In this document: in pieces, positions 45,100-55,580 of the stretch | How positions within the stretch are numbered: the stretch's first letter is position 1 | Layout of the letters: every line of letters begins with the position of its first letter | Assembly: GCA_963712815.1 (NCBI GenBank) | Contig: CAVQJL010000009.1 | Location: forward strand, 102,507-166,506 | Direction of reading: 5' to 3' | Origin: RPQJ01 sp963712815 | Lineage (GTDB): Bacteria; Pseudomonadota; Gammaproteobacteria; Steroidobacterales; Steroidobacteraceae | Length of the DNA stretch: 64,000 nucleotides | Translations under genes and position numbers: made by a program | Notes under the pieces: model-generated | Seen by the model: the letters and a program-made list of their open reading frames with translations, nothing else | Databases searched by the model: none | Told to the model about the DNA's origin: nothing

Positions 45100-45417
45100 T
45101 CACAACTCAAGCTGCTGGCCCTTCTCGAGGGCTGACTCGACGCGCTCGCGCAGCGCGCGCAGCTTCGTCCCGACGTCGGACTCGACGGCCGAGCCGTTGC
45201 GTCGCAGCTTGATCAGTTCGTTCGCGATGTTCAGGGCCGAGATCACCGCGATGCGGTCCAGCCCGACCACCTTCCCCGAATCGCGGACCTCGCGCATCTT
45301 GGCGTCGAGATACTCCGCCGAGTCGAGCAGGTTCGAACGCTCGTCCGACGGGCAGGCCACCTGGTATTCGCGGTCGAGCAGCCGGACGCTGACCCGCGTT
45401 ACGCGCTCCTCGCTCAC
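45100..45417 (-). CDS. zapA: ZapA, FtsZ-ring stabiliser
   Basis: 105 residues: RVSVRLLDREYQVACPSDER, LDAKMREVRDSGKVVGLDRI and AVISALNIANELIKLR, then a C-terminal coiled coil. It cross-links FtsZ protofilaments. The ATG overlaps the stop of the coiled-coil gene upstream. Confidence 0.93.
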   Translation of the reverse strand: MSEERVTRVSVRLLDREYQVACPSDERSNLLDSAEYLDAKMREVRDSGKVVGLDRIAVISALNIANELIKLRRNGSAVESDVGTKLRALRERVESALEKGQQLEL

Positions 45418-45647
45418 GATCCCTGCTCCATCGCCTTCAGGCGTCCGATCATCGCTTCGACCCTTGCCCGTACCTGCTCGTTCTTCTGCAGCAGGCTCGC
45501 ACGTTCCGTCATCAGGGTGTCCTGGCGCTGGCGCAACGCGCGGTTCTCTTCCTTCAGCTGGCCGATGGTCGCGATGAGTTCGTCGAGGCGCCGCTCGAGG
45601 CGCTTCAGCTCTGCATCGACGGCCGTCCGGGCGCTGGGCTCACTCAT
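45414..45647 (-). CDS. Small coiled-coil protein next to zapA (TIGR02449/ZapB-like)
   Basis: 77 residues, nearly all coiled coil (LKRLERRLDELIATIGQLKE, ENRALRQRQDTLMTERASLL). This is the family regularly encoded directly before zapA; it is ZapB-like in form and is presumed to serve division. ATG at 45647; overlaps zapA by four bases. Divergent from ygfB. Confidence 0.82.
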   Translation of the reverse strand: MSEPSARTAVDAELKRLERRLDELIATIGQLKEENRALRQRQDTLMTERASLLQKNEQVRARVEAMIGRLKAMEQGS

Positions 45648-45726
45648 GCAGATCACTATAGAGTGGCCCCTGCGGGGAATCAATTGAGGCGGCGGCGGCG
45701 CGTTGCGCGGTGCTACGATATGTGTG

Positions 45727-46284
45727 ATGCACCTCCCGGTGGACTACGACGACGTCGCAAGGGCGCTCAGTGCCGGTGCGTCCGCCGTCCACCCGTCCGA
45801 GGCGCACGGCTGCCTCTGCGGCGCCCTGTGCCTGCGACCCGACTACTCCCGTGCGGACTGGCTCGATGAGATCCTCCCGGAAGCCGGCCCCGCGACCGGC
45901 GGGGACGACCCGCTCGCCACCCTGTTCCTCGAGAGCGCGGGTGCGCTCGCACGTCCCGACATGGAATTCGAGCCGATGCTGCCTGACGACGATGCGCCCC
46001 TCGAGTCGCGCGTCGAGGCGCTCGCCGCGTGGTGCCAGGGTTTCCTCTACGGCTTCGGCACCGCCGGGACCGCGGCCAGCGCCGTGCTGCCCGATGCGGT
46101 GAGCGAGGTGCTCGCCGATCTCGCGCAGCTCTCGCAGGGCGGCGTGCCCGACGCGAGCGAGCCCGAGGTCGAGGAGGACGCCTACATCGAGCTCGTCGAG
46201 TACCTGCGGGCCGCCGTGCAGCTCGTCTACGAGGAACTCGACGCCCTGCGCGCGAGCCAGACCGTCTCCGAATCCTCCCACTGA
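45727..46284 (+). CDS. ygfB: YgfB family protein (UPF0149/YecA-like)
   Basis: 185 residues of the YgfB family: EAHGCLCGALCLRPDY, WCQGFLYGFG, VEEDAYIELVEYLRAAVQL and VYEEL. In Pseudomonas YgfB affects ampDh3 expression and beta-lactam resistance; the general role is unclear. Heads the conserved ygfB-pepP-ubiH-ubiI operon, seven bases before pepP. Confidence 0.9.
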   Translation: MHLPVDYDDVARALSAGASAVHPSEAHGCLCGALCLRPDYSRADWLDEILPEAGPATGGDDPLATLFLESAGALARPDMEFEPMLPDDDAPLESRVEALAAWCQGFLYGFGTAGTAASAVLPDAVSEVLADLAQLSQGGVPDASEPEVEEDAYIELVEYLRAAVQLVYEELDALRASQTVSESSH

Positions 46285-46291
46285 GTCCACC

Positions 46292-47602
46292 ATGACCCTG
46301 CGCAAGGACGAATTCGCACGCCGCCGCCGCCAGCTCATGCGCATGATCGGCAAAGGCGGCATCGCCATCCTGCCCACCGCGACCGAGAAGCAGCGCAACA
46401 GCGACGTGCACTACCACTTCCGTCCCGACAGCGACTTCCACTACCTCACGGGCTTCGACGAGCCCGACGCGGTGGCGGTGCTGGTGCCGGGCCGCGCGCA
46501 GGCCGAGTACATCCTGTTCGTGCGCGACCGCGATCCGGCGCGCGAGACCTGGGATGGCAAGCGCGCGGGGCCCGACGGCGCCACGGCCGAGTACGGCGCC
46601 GACGATGCCTTCCCCATCGGCGACATCGACGACATCCTGCCGGGGCTGATGGAGCAGTGCAGCCGCGTGTACTACTCGATGGGCCTCAGCGCCGATTTCG
46701 ACCAGCACGTGATCGGCTGGGTGAACACGCTGCGCGGCAAGGCCAAGATGGGCGTGCACACCCCGCAGGAGTTCGTCGCGCTCGACCACCTGCTGCACGA
46801 CATGCGGCTCTACAAGAGTCGCGGCGAGCTCGGCGTGATGCGCCGCTCGGCGGCGATCGCGGTCGGGGCCCACCTGCGCGCGATGAAGGCCACCCGGCCC
46901 GGCGCGTTCGAGTACGAGGTGATGGCCGAACTGCTCTACGAGTTCCATCGCCACCGTGCCGACGTCTCCTACCACCCCATCGTCGGGGGCGGGGCCAACG
47001 CCTGCACGCTGCACTACCACGCGAACGACGCGGAGCTGCGCGACGGCGACCTGCTGCTGATCGACGCGGGCTGCGAGTATGAGTTCTACGCTTCCGACAT
47101 CACCCGGACCTTCCCGGTCAACGGCCGCTTCACGCCCGAGCAGCGCGCCGTGTACGAGGTGGTGCTCGAGGCGCAGGAGGCCGCCTTCGCGCAGGTCAAG
47201 CCCGGCAACCACTGGAACGATCCGCACGACGCCGCGGTGCGGGCCATCACCCAGGGGCTCGTTCGGCTCGGCCTTCTCAAGGGCCGCGTCCCGACCCTGA
47301 TCAAGGCCGAGGCCTACAAGAAGTTCTTCATGCACCGCACCGGGCACTGGCTCGGAATGGACGTGCACGACGTCGGCGACTACAAGGTCGGCGACGAGTG
47401 GCGCGTGCTCGAGCCCGGCATGTGCCTCACCATCGAGCCCGGCATCTACATTCCGGCCGGCACGCCGGGCGTGCCGCGCCGCTGGTGGAACATCGGGGTG
47501 CGCATCGAGGACGACGTGGCCGTCGCCGCCGACGGCTGCGAGCTGCTCACCGACGGGTTGCCGCGCACGCCGGCCGAGGTCGAGCGCGCGATGGGCGCCT
47601 GA
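46292..47602 (+). CDS. pepP: PepP, Xaa-Pro aminopeptidase
   Basis: Manganese-dependent peptidase removing N-terminal residues before proline. Metal ligands: Asp in LLIDAGCEYEFYASDITRTF (two), His in HRTGHWLGMDVHDVG, Glu in TIEPGIYIP and Glu in GVRIEDDV. 436 residues, two-domain pita-bread fold with an N-terminal AMP_N domain. ATG at 46292. Confidence 0.96.
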   Translation: MTLRKDEFARRRRQLMRMIGKGGIAILPTATEKQRNSDVHYHFRPDSDFHYLTGFDEPDAVAVLVPGRAQAEYILFVRDRDPARETWDGKRAGPDGATAEYGADDAFPIGDIDDILPGLMEQCSRVYYSMGLSADFDQHVIGWVNTLRGKAKMGVHTPQEFVALDHLLHDMRLYKSRGELGVMRRSAAIAVGAHLRAMKATRPGAFEYEVMAELLYEFHRHRADVSYHPIVGGGANACTLHYHANDAELRDGDLLLIDAGCEYEFYASDITRTFPVNGRFTPEQRAVYEVVLEAQEAAFAQVKPGNHWNDPHDAAVRAITQGLVRLGLLKGRVPTLIKAEAYKKFFMHRTGHWLGMDVHDVGDYKVGDEWRVLEPGMCLTIEPGIYIPAGTPGVPRRWWNIGVRIEDDVAVAADGCELLTDGLPRTPAEVERAMGA

Positions 47603-47612
47603 GCGGCCCGCG

Positions 47613-48863
47613 ATGAACACGCCCGCCGACAGGCCTGAGTACGACCTCGCCATCGCTGGCGGCGGGCTGGTTGGCGCCTCGCTCGCGCTCGCACTCGCGC
47701 CACTCGGGCTGCGGGTCGCAGTCGTCGAGGCGACCGCGCCGGAGGCCGCTACGCACCCGAGCTTCGACGAGCGGACAACTGCGCTCGCCAACGGCAGCGT
47801 GCGCGTGTTCAGGAGCCTCGGCGTCTGGCGGCACATGGAGCGCGAGGCCACGCCCATCCGCCGGATCCACGTCTCCGACCAGGGCCGCTTCGGCACGGCG
47901 CGCATCGACGCGGCGGAGCAGGGGCTCCAGGCGCTCGGTTACGTGGTGCCGAACCGCGCCATCGGCGCGGCTCTCGAGGAGGGGCTGCGAAGCTGCCCGC
48001 AGCTCACGGTGTTCGCGCCGGCGCGCGTGCTCGGCAGCGAGCTGTCCGAGGGTTCCAGGCGACTTCGATTCGAGCTCGACGGCGTGGAGCGCGCAATCGG
48101 CGCGCGACTCGTCGTTGCGGCGGACGGCGCGAGGTCGCTGGTGCGCGAGCAGGCGGGCATCGGCGCTGTGCACTGGGAATACGGGCAGACCGCGATCATC
48201 GCCACGCTCGTGACCCAGCGCTTCCACGACCACGTCGCGTACGAGCGCTTCACAGCCGAGGGACCGATCGCCGTGCTGCCGCTCGCCGACGGGCGCTGCG
48301 GTCTCGTCTGGACACGCCACCCCGAGGGCGCCGCGCGCCTGCTCGCGCTGCCGGATGCGGACTTTCTCGCCGAGCTGCAATCGGCGTTCGGCTTCAGGCT
48401 CGGACGGCTGGTCGGCGTCGGCCACCGGCAGTCCTATGAGCTCGGCCTGTGGCGCGCCGACCGCCACGTCGGCGAACGGCTGGCGGTGGTCGGCAACGCT
48501 GCGCAGGCCCTGCACCCGATCGCGGGGCAGGGCTTCAACCTCGGCCTGCGCGACGCGGCGAGCCTCGCCGAGGTGCTGGCCGACGCGCGTGCGGAGGGTG
48601 AGACGGACGTCGGAGCGGCGGCGGCCCTGCAGGCGTATGCGGCCTGGCGCGACCAGGACCAGCGGCGCATCGTTGCGTTCACCGACGGCCTGGTGCGCCT
48701 GTTCGCTTCTCCCCTCGGCGCGCTGCGCGCATTGCGGACCGTCGGGTTGCTGGCTTTCGACGCACTGCCGCCGGCCAAGAGCGCGATGGCACGGCTCAGC
48801 GTCGGCGCGTCGGGACGCATCCCGCGGCTCGCGCGCGGCGTGCCGCTGGCGGGGGAGCGCTGA
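47613..48863 (+). CDS. ubiH: UbiH, 2-octaprenyl-6-methoxyphenol hydroxylase
   Basis: FAD monooxygenase for ubiquinone ring hydroxylation. Rossmann motif DLAIAGGGLVGASLALALAP at the N-terminus, second FAD motif VVGNAAQALHPIAGQGFNLG; the GNAAQ form is typical of UbiH rather than UbiF or UbiI. 416 residues. Its stop is two bases from the ubiI start. Confidence 0.92.
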   Translation: MNTPADRPEYDLAIAGGGLVGASLALALAPLGLRVAVVEATAPEAATHPSFDERTTALANGSVRVFRSLGVWRHMEREATPIRRIHVSDQGRFGTARIDAAEQGLQALGYVVPNRAIGAALEEGLRSCPQLTVFAPARVLGSELSEGSRRLRFELDGVERAIGARLVVAADGARSLVREQAGIGAVHWEYGQTAIIATLVTQRFHDHVAYERFTAEGPIAVLPLADGRCGLVWTRHPEGAARLLALPDADFLAELQSAFGFRLGRLVGVGHRQSYELGLWRADRHVGERLAVVGNAAQALHPIAGQGFNLGLRDAASLAEVLADARAEGETDVGAAAALQAYAAWRDQDQRRIVAFTDGLVRLFASPLGALRALRTVGLLAFDALPPAKSAMARLSVGASGRIPRLARGVPLAGER

Positions 48864-48865
48864 TC

Positions 48866-50106
48866 GTGGCTGTACGCCGGCACGATTTCGACGTCGTGAT
48901 CGTGGGCGGCGGCATGGTCGGTGCCTGCCTCGCCGCGTTGCTGGCCGCCGATTCGCGCATTGCGGACTGGCGGGTCGCGGTCGTCGAGCCGAACGCGCCC
49001 CGTCCGCCTGGGGATGGCGAACTCGACCTGCGCGTCTCGGCGCTGTCGCGCGCCTCGCAGCGCATCCTCGCGCACGCCGGTGCGTGGGCGGGCATCGAGG
49101 GCCACGCCTTTCCCTACGAAGAAATGGTGGTGTGGGATGCCGCGAGCCGGCCGGACGCCCGCGACGCGCTGCGTTTCTCGGCGGCCGAGACCGGTGAGCC
49201 CGACCTCGGCTGCATCGTCGAGAACCTGCGCGTGCAATGGGCGCTAAACGAGTCGCGCCACCTGCGGTCAGTGACCCAGCTTCGCGCCGGGCTCGAGGGT
49301 CTCGAGTTCGACCAGGACGGCGTGCGCCTCACGCTCTCCGACGGGCGCCGCCTCGGCTGCGCGCTGCTGGTGGGCGCGGACGGCGCCGGCTCGCGGACGC
49401 GCGAGCTGTGCGGGATCACGCGCGCGGGCTGGAAGTACGACCAGACCGCGGTGGTGGCGCACCTGCACGCAGAGCGACCGCACCTGCGCACGGCGTGGCA
49501 GCGCTTCCTGCCCGAGGGTCCGCTCGCGCTGCTGCCGCTCGACGCCGGCCGCGTCTCGCTGGTCTGGACGACGAGCGCGGCCGAAGCCGACGAACTGCTG
49601 GCGCTCGAGGCCGACGCGTTCTCGAAGTCTGTCACCGAGGCCAGCGGCCGCGTGCTCGGTCGACTCGAACTCGACAGCGGCCGTGCCGGTCTGCCGCTCG
49701 CGCTCTGGCATGCACGCGAGTACGTGCGCCCGCGCCTCGCGCTCGCCGGCGACGCGGCCCACACCATCCACCCTCTCGCGGGGCAGGGGGTGAACCTCGG
49801 CTTCCTCGACTGCGCGTCGCTGGTCGAGGTGCTGGGCGACGCCGCCGAGTCGGGCGCGGACCCGTTCGGCCTGCGGACACTGCGACGATACGAGCGCTGG
49901 CGTCGCAGCGAGAACGCGGTGATGCTCGGTGCGACCGACACGCTGAACGGCCTCTTCCGGCAGAAGAGCGTCGTCGCCGCCACGTCGCGCCGGCTCGGCC
50001 TCGCCGTCGTCGCGAACCAGCCGCTGATCCGGCGCGCGCTGGCGCAGCGGGCACTCGGCCTCGCGGGCGACCTGCCCGCGCTCGTCAACAACCCGGGGCA
50101 CGCCTC

Positions 50107-50110
<4 letters not shown>
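48866..50110 (+). CDS. ubiI: UbiI/VisC-like ubiquinone biosynthesis hydroxylase
   Basis: FAD monooxygenase paralogous to UbiH, for C5 hydroxylation in E. coli. FDVVIVGGGMVGACLAALLA at the N-terminus and LAGDAAHTIHPLAGQGVNLG for FAD. 414 residues. GTG at 48866 has GGGGGAG upstream. By position after ubiH it is UbiI, although regiospecificity (UbiI, UbiL or UbiM) cannot be read from the sequence. Stop overlaps the next ATG. Confidence 0.88.
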
Positions 50111-51795
<1,685 letters not shown>

Positions 51796-51812
51796 ACTAC
51801 GGCCGCAGGTTG

Positions 51813-51995
51813 TTTTTGGTCCGCGTTCTCCGGCGGTGCATCGCACGATCGCGGGTTATCTGCTTCGAACGGCAAGGTTCACCGGCACCATTGGCCAGAC
51901 CTGCGCGGTGACGCTGATTCAGCGCTGTGGCTCGGCGCTGAATCTGAACGTGCCTTTTCACATGCTGTTTCTGGATGGCGTGCATCCATCCGCTG
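51813..51995 (+). mobile_element. IS91-family transposase remnant (N-terminal/middle part)
   Basis: The frame reads VHRTIAGYLLRTARF, then AVTLIQRCGSALNLNVPFHM and LFLDGVHP. This is the conserved AVTLIQRFGSALNLNxHxHMLxLDGVY block of IS91/IS801-type transposases. No start, ends or downstream catalytic part are present here. The matching C-terminal piece may be the one at 57926-58072. Confidence 0.75.
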
Positions 51996-52175
51996 GCGCG
52001 AGCTCACCTTCCCCAACGTCATCGAGGCCGGCTACACGGGCTCGGCGGTGGCGCGCCTGATCGGCAGCTACCTCGGCATCCACTCGGCCGGTGATCCTGC
52101 CGACGGTCTTCCCGGGCTGGATGCTGGATCGCATCGAGCTGCTGGCGAACGCCACCACCCTTCATGGCCGATACA
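51996..52175. other. Coding-like debris after the transposase fragment
   Basis: Two protein-like readings lie in different frames: WRELTFPNVIEAGYTGSAVA followed by RLIGSYLGIHSA (about 52000-52086), then VILPTVFPGWMLDRIELLAN followed by ATTLHGRYIKADRPF (52091-52194). They could be one frameshifted gene fragment. I recognise no family. Confidence 0.35.
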
Positions 52176-53804
52176 TCAAGGCCGACAGACCCTTCGGTAG
52201 TCCTCGGCTCGCATGGCCGCGGACATGTCGACCGGCATCGTCTCGCTGCCGGGCTGGGCGGGAAACGCCTGGACCGGAATGCCGGTCGGCCGCTGCTTGA
52301 AGAACGTCAGCCGGAATCGCGCGCGCTCCTCCGAGAGTTTCTCTCGCTCGTCGATCCGGAAATACTCGAACCCACGGTCCAGCGTCAGACGGGCGCACGC
52401 ACACGTCAAGTCGAGGACTTTCTCGACCACCATCCTGCCATTGGTTGCCGTAGAAATTTCGATCCTCGAGGTGTCCTCGTCCAGACGAGTCTCGACGAAC
52501 CTCTCGTTCGCAATGCGAACTGCGTTCGGCGGAATGGCTTCGCTGGCATCGTCCAGCAGGCGGAAGTCGTCGAGGAGGAACGTCACGGGACCCTGCGTGG
52601 CCATGGTGCCCAGTCCCCAGCCGTGGACCTTCGTCAAGCCGAGCCCGTCGTTCGGTGCGCCGTTGAACACGTCCTCGCGGGCCAGGTCCCGGAAGCGGAC
52701 CTTGATCAGGCGCCAGCCCGCGACGTCGTCCGAGAACCGGTAGCGGAATCGTTCCGCATCGTCCGTCTTCGAGCAGGGATTCCTGTTGTCGAGAATGTCT
52801 AAGAACATGTCGGCGCCGCCGTTCGTGCCATGGAACCAGAAGCTGAACCCGTCCAGCAGATGCCAGTCATGCGGGGTCCATCGCTCAACCGCCGGGTCCG
52901 CGAAGCGATGGATCACACCGCCCCAGCTGGACACGTCGAGGTCAAGCCGCAGGACCTGGTTGCCGTCCTTCGTGCGAGCCCGCGGTGGATAGGCGTCCGT
53001 CGCTGCAAAGCTGACGCGCGTGTCCGGACCGCTGAAGGTCGAGTATCCGAGCGGCGTTCCCCACTCATCCGTACCCGTCGCCAGTGGGGCATCGAAGTCG
53101 TGCAACGTGCCGGCGCTGGCCCCTGGAACGGGAACCTCCTCGCGCTGCACGCATTCCCGGGCGCCCTGGATCTGGGCCTGTAGTGCGAGCAGGCCCAGCC
53201 GCGTGGCATTCGTGACCATTTTCTGGCGGGCGGCCTCCGACGAACCCGAAGCGGTGAGGCGCGCCTCCGCAAACATCCGGTGATGAGAGTTCAGCAGGAA
53301 CGAGAAGGCGTTCTGGCCCTGTGCGTCGACGATGTAGACCTCGACGCCGAACACCGCCTCATCGCCGGGCACGAGGATCTCCATGACGAGGGTGTAGTCC
53401 GCCCCCGCAGCACGATTCGCGACGGTTTCCGTGACGGCTGAAAGTCCCTGCTGGAAGAGCACCCACTGGGAGGATCTCTCCAGCGCGCCAAGGTCGATGC
53501 GGTCGCGTCGCGCCGTGGCGGTTGCGATGCGGTTTTGGTTGAGGAAATCAACTATCTGGCGCTGGGACTCGAAGGAATGGGCGGTCCTGTCGACCCTTCG
53601 GACCATGGTCGGCAGCACGTCGACCGACATGTCACCCACGTGTTCCAGGAATGCCTGAACGTCGTGGCCAGGCGGGCGAAAGCCCGGCTCTGGCGTGGTC
53701 TGCTGGGCCTCGTGGCCCGCGGCGGACAGGGAAGCCAGCGCAAGGACGATTCCAGCAAGCACGCCGGCGAAGCGAGATCCACGGAAACTGGTGGCTACAC
53801 TCAT
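52176..53804 (-). CDS. Secreted protein with a CBM11/CIA30-like domain
   Basis: 542 residues. Signal peptide (FAGVLAGIVLALASLSAAGH). Residues ~30-220 form an unrecognised alpha/beta region with FGVEVYIVDAQGQNAFSF. From about 225 to 400 the pattern LHDFDAPLATGTDEWGTPLG, WHLLDGFSFWFHGTNGGADM, WRLIKVRFRDLARED and VTFLLDDFRLLD looks like a carbohydrate-binding beta-sandwich (CBM11 or CIA30 type). The C-terminus is unassigned. AGGAGG stands seven bases before the ATG at 53804. Probably periplasmic or surface; substrate unknown. Divergent from the membrane-protein gene. Confidence 0.65.
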   Translation of the reverse strand: MSVATSFRGSRFAGVLAGIVLALASLSAAGHEAQQTTPEPGFRPPGHDVQAFLEHVGDMSVDVLPTMVRRVDRTAHSFESQRQIVDFLNQNRIATATARRDRIDLGALERSSQWVLFQQGLSAVTETVANRAAGADYTLVMEILVPGDEAVFGVEVYIVDAQGQNAFSFLLNSHHRMFAEARLTASGSSEAARQKMVTNATRLGLLALQAQIQGARECVQREEVPVPGASAGTLHDFDAPLATGTDEWGTPLGYSTFSGPDTRVSFAATDAYPPRARTKDGNQVLRLDLDVSSWGGVIHRFADPAVERWTPHDWHLLDGFSFWFHGTNGGADMFLDILDNRNPCSKTDDAERFRYRFSDDVAGWRLIKVRFRDLAREDVFNGAPNDGLGLTKVHGWGLGTMATQGPVTFLLDDFRLLDDASEAIPPNAVRIANERFVETRLDEDTSRIEISTATNGRMVVEKVLDLTCACARLTLDRGFEYFRIDEREKLSEERARFRLTFFKQRPTGIPVQAFPAQPGSETMPVDMSAAMRAEDYRRVCRP

Positions 53805-54141
53805 GACACACCTCCTACCAGTACGTCTGGGCGCCACGTACGACCATCAATAGGTACTTTCGGAGACGGGCACTTCAGGGGCGCTCCTAGCCGGTGCCAT
53901 GGAAGTGCCTGCCTGGGCTTTCCTGTCAGGGTGCCGAGAAGTCTTCCGCCCCCTCAGGGCCGACGATGGCCTCCAGCACTCCCGCCGTGATTGCTAGCTC
54001 GTCTTCCCACAACGAGTTTCACTCGCTCACAGGACAGATGCACCTCAGATCCGGGAGAAATCCGGGTTAAAGTTCGTGGGTGGTGAGATTTGTGCCTGTC
54101 CTTACCGATGGCAGACAGGTTGGCGGAGGCGATAGATCCTG
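53805..54141. other. Divergent intergenic region with inverted repeat
   Basis: 337 bases between two divergent genes, less GC-rich than the surroundings. It holds the inverted repeat GTACGT (53821-53826) / ACGTAC (53836-53841) just upstream of the minus-strand ribosome site. A weak sigma-54-like match, TGGTGAGATTTGTGC, lies at 54081-54095 and has the GG-N10-GC spacing but a poor -12. No gene seen. Confidence 0.4.
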
Positions 54142-55497
54142 GTGAAAGACAAGGACCCCGAACCGCAGGCCCAGACCAGGTCCGAAGCGATGGAGCGTCT
54201 GCGCGATCGCACGGACGAACTCGAGCTGATCATTTCGAGCCTGACGATCTTTGCGCTTTTTTCGCTGCCCGGCTGGCTGTTCGGCAAGTATGCCGACGTC
54301 TATACGCATCTATCGACGAGCCTGGCCATCGCCAGCACCTTGGGTACGACGCTGCTGGCTGGCACCTGCTACGGATTGGCCGCGTGCTTTGTCGTGCACT
54401 TGATGGCGCGCGCTTACTGGGTCGGGCTCATTGGTCTGCGTACGGCATTCCCCGGTGGGATCAACTGGAGCAAGACGCCGGGCCTCGGACCACTGAGCCG
54501 GAAGTTCTACCGCGACACACTGCCGGATCTCGATACCGTCATCCAGAACACGGACAGGCTGGCGTCGTCGTTATTCGCGGTGATCAGCATGCTGACGCTG
54601 ACGGTGCTCTGGTTCGGCGCCATCCTGATCGTGATCGTGGTTGCGTCCGGAACGATCGGTGCGCGATTCGGCCTCACCAATGCCGGTATGGGCATCGGCA
54701 CGGCGGCGTTGCTGTTGGTGTTCCTCGGCGTGCCGACACTCGTGTACTTGCTGGATGCGCAACTCGCGTCGCGGGCGCCGCGTCTTCGCGACAACCGTAT
54801 GTTCGCGGGCCTGGTCCGGGTCCTGCGGCGTATCGCGGGTCTCGCCTACCCGCAGCGCCTCGTACTGCCGGTGCAACTGACCCTGCAAAGCAATACACGC
54901 CCAGTCGTCTTCTTCGTCGCGCTATTGATCAGCATTACCTTCATCGTAATCGTCGGCAATGCGCGTGCCACCGCATGGCGGAACTTCACGCTCTCCGGAG
55001 AATTCGCGTATCTCGATTCTGAGCAAGTCCGGCAGGGATTCCTCAGTACCTACTACGAAGACATGCCCAGTCCGCTCGATCGATTCCGCGGCTGGCCCCG
55101 GGTTGACAGCTTCAATCAGAGCGGCAGCTTCGTTCGCCTGTTCCTGCCGTACCAGCCACTGCGTGACAACCTGGTTCTCGATCAACTGTGCGGCAGCGCT
55201 GAGGAAGCACCGGATACGATCGTCTGCCTGCGCCAACTATGGACAGTGAGCATCGACGGAAAACCGGTTTCGATGACGACCTTCGAGCCCGCGGAACGAG
55301 CAGACCTGGGGATGCGTGGACTGATCGGTCTCGTGCCCCTTGCCGGGCTCGAACCGGGGCTTCGCCATATCGAAGTGGTCTGGAATCCAAGCGCGATCGA
55401 GGAGGCTGCGCCGTTGGACGATCGCTATGCACAGATCAACAACAGGTACCTCATACCGATCGCGTTTGCGCCGGGTTTCGAATTGCCCTTGGATTGA
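54142..55497 (+). CDS. Hypothetical multi-pass membrane protein with C-terminal extracytoplasmic domain
   Basis: 451 residues, family not recognised. A charged N-terminus (VKDKDPEPQAQTRSEAMERL) is followed by about five membrane segments: LIISSLTIFALFSLPGWLFG, TTLLAGTCYGLAACFVVHLM, LFAVISMLTLTVLWFGAILI, GMGIGTAALLLVFLGVPTLV and TRPVVFFVALLISITFIVIV. The last ~170 residues are hydrophilic and probably periplasmic. GTG start at 54142 without a strong ribosome site. Lower-GC codons than the core genes suggest acquisition. Confidence 0.65.
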   Translation: MKDKDPEPQAQTRSEAMERLRDRTDELELIISSLTIFALFSLPGWLFGKYADVYTHLSTSLAIASTLGTTLLAGTCYGLAACFVVHLMARAYWVGLIGLRTAFPGGINWSKTPGLGPLSRKFYRDTLPDLDTVIQNTDRLASSLFAVISMLTLTVLWFGAILIVIVVASGTIGARFGLTNAGMGIGTAALLLVFLGVPTLVYLLDAQLASRAPRLRDNRMFAGLVRVLRRIAGLAYPQRLVLPVQLTLQSNTRPVVFFVALLISITFIVIVGNARATAWRNFTLSGEFAYLDSEQVRQGFLSTYYEDMPSPLDRFRGWPRVDSFNQSGSFVRLFLPYQPLRDNLVLDQLCGSAEEAPDTIVCLRQLWTVSIDGKPVSMTTFEPAERADLGMRGLIGLVPLAGLEPGLRHIEVVWNPSAIEEAAPLDDRYAQINNRYLIPIAFAPGFELPLD

Positions 55498-55580
55498 TGC
55501 GTCGAATCAGTGCGCTTCCAACGACACCGGGAGGCCATCGACGCCGGCGCCTGGCCGACAAACGAGGACGGAACCGGCGG

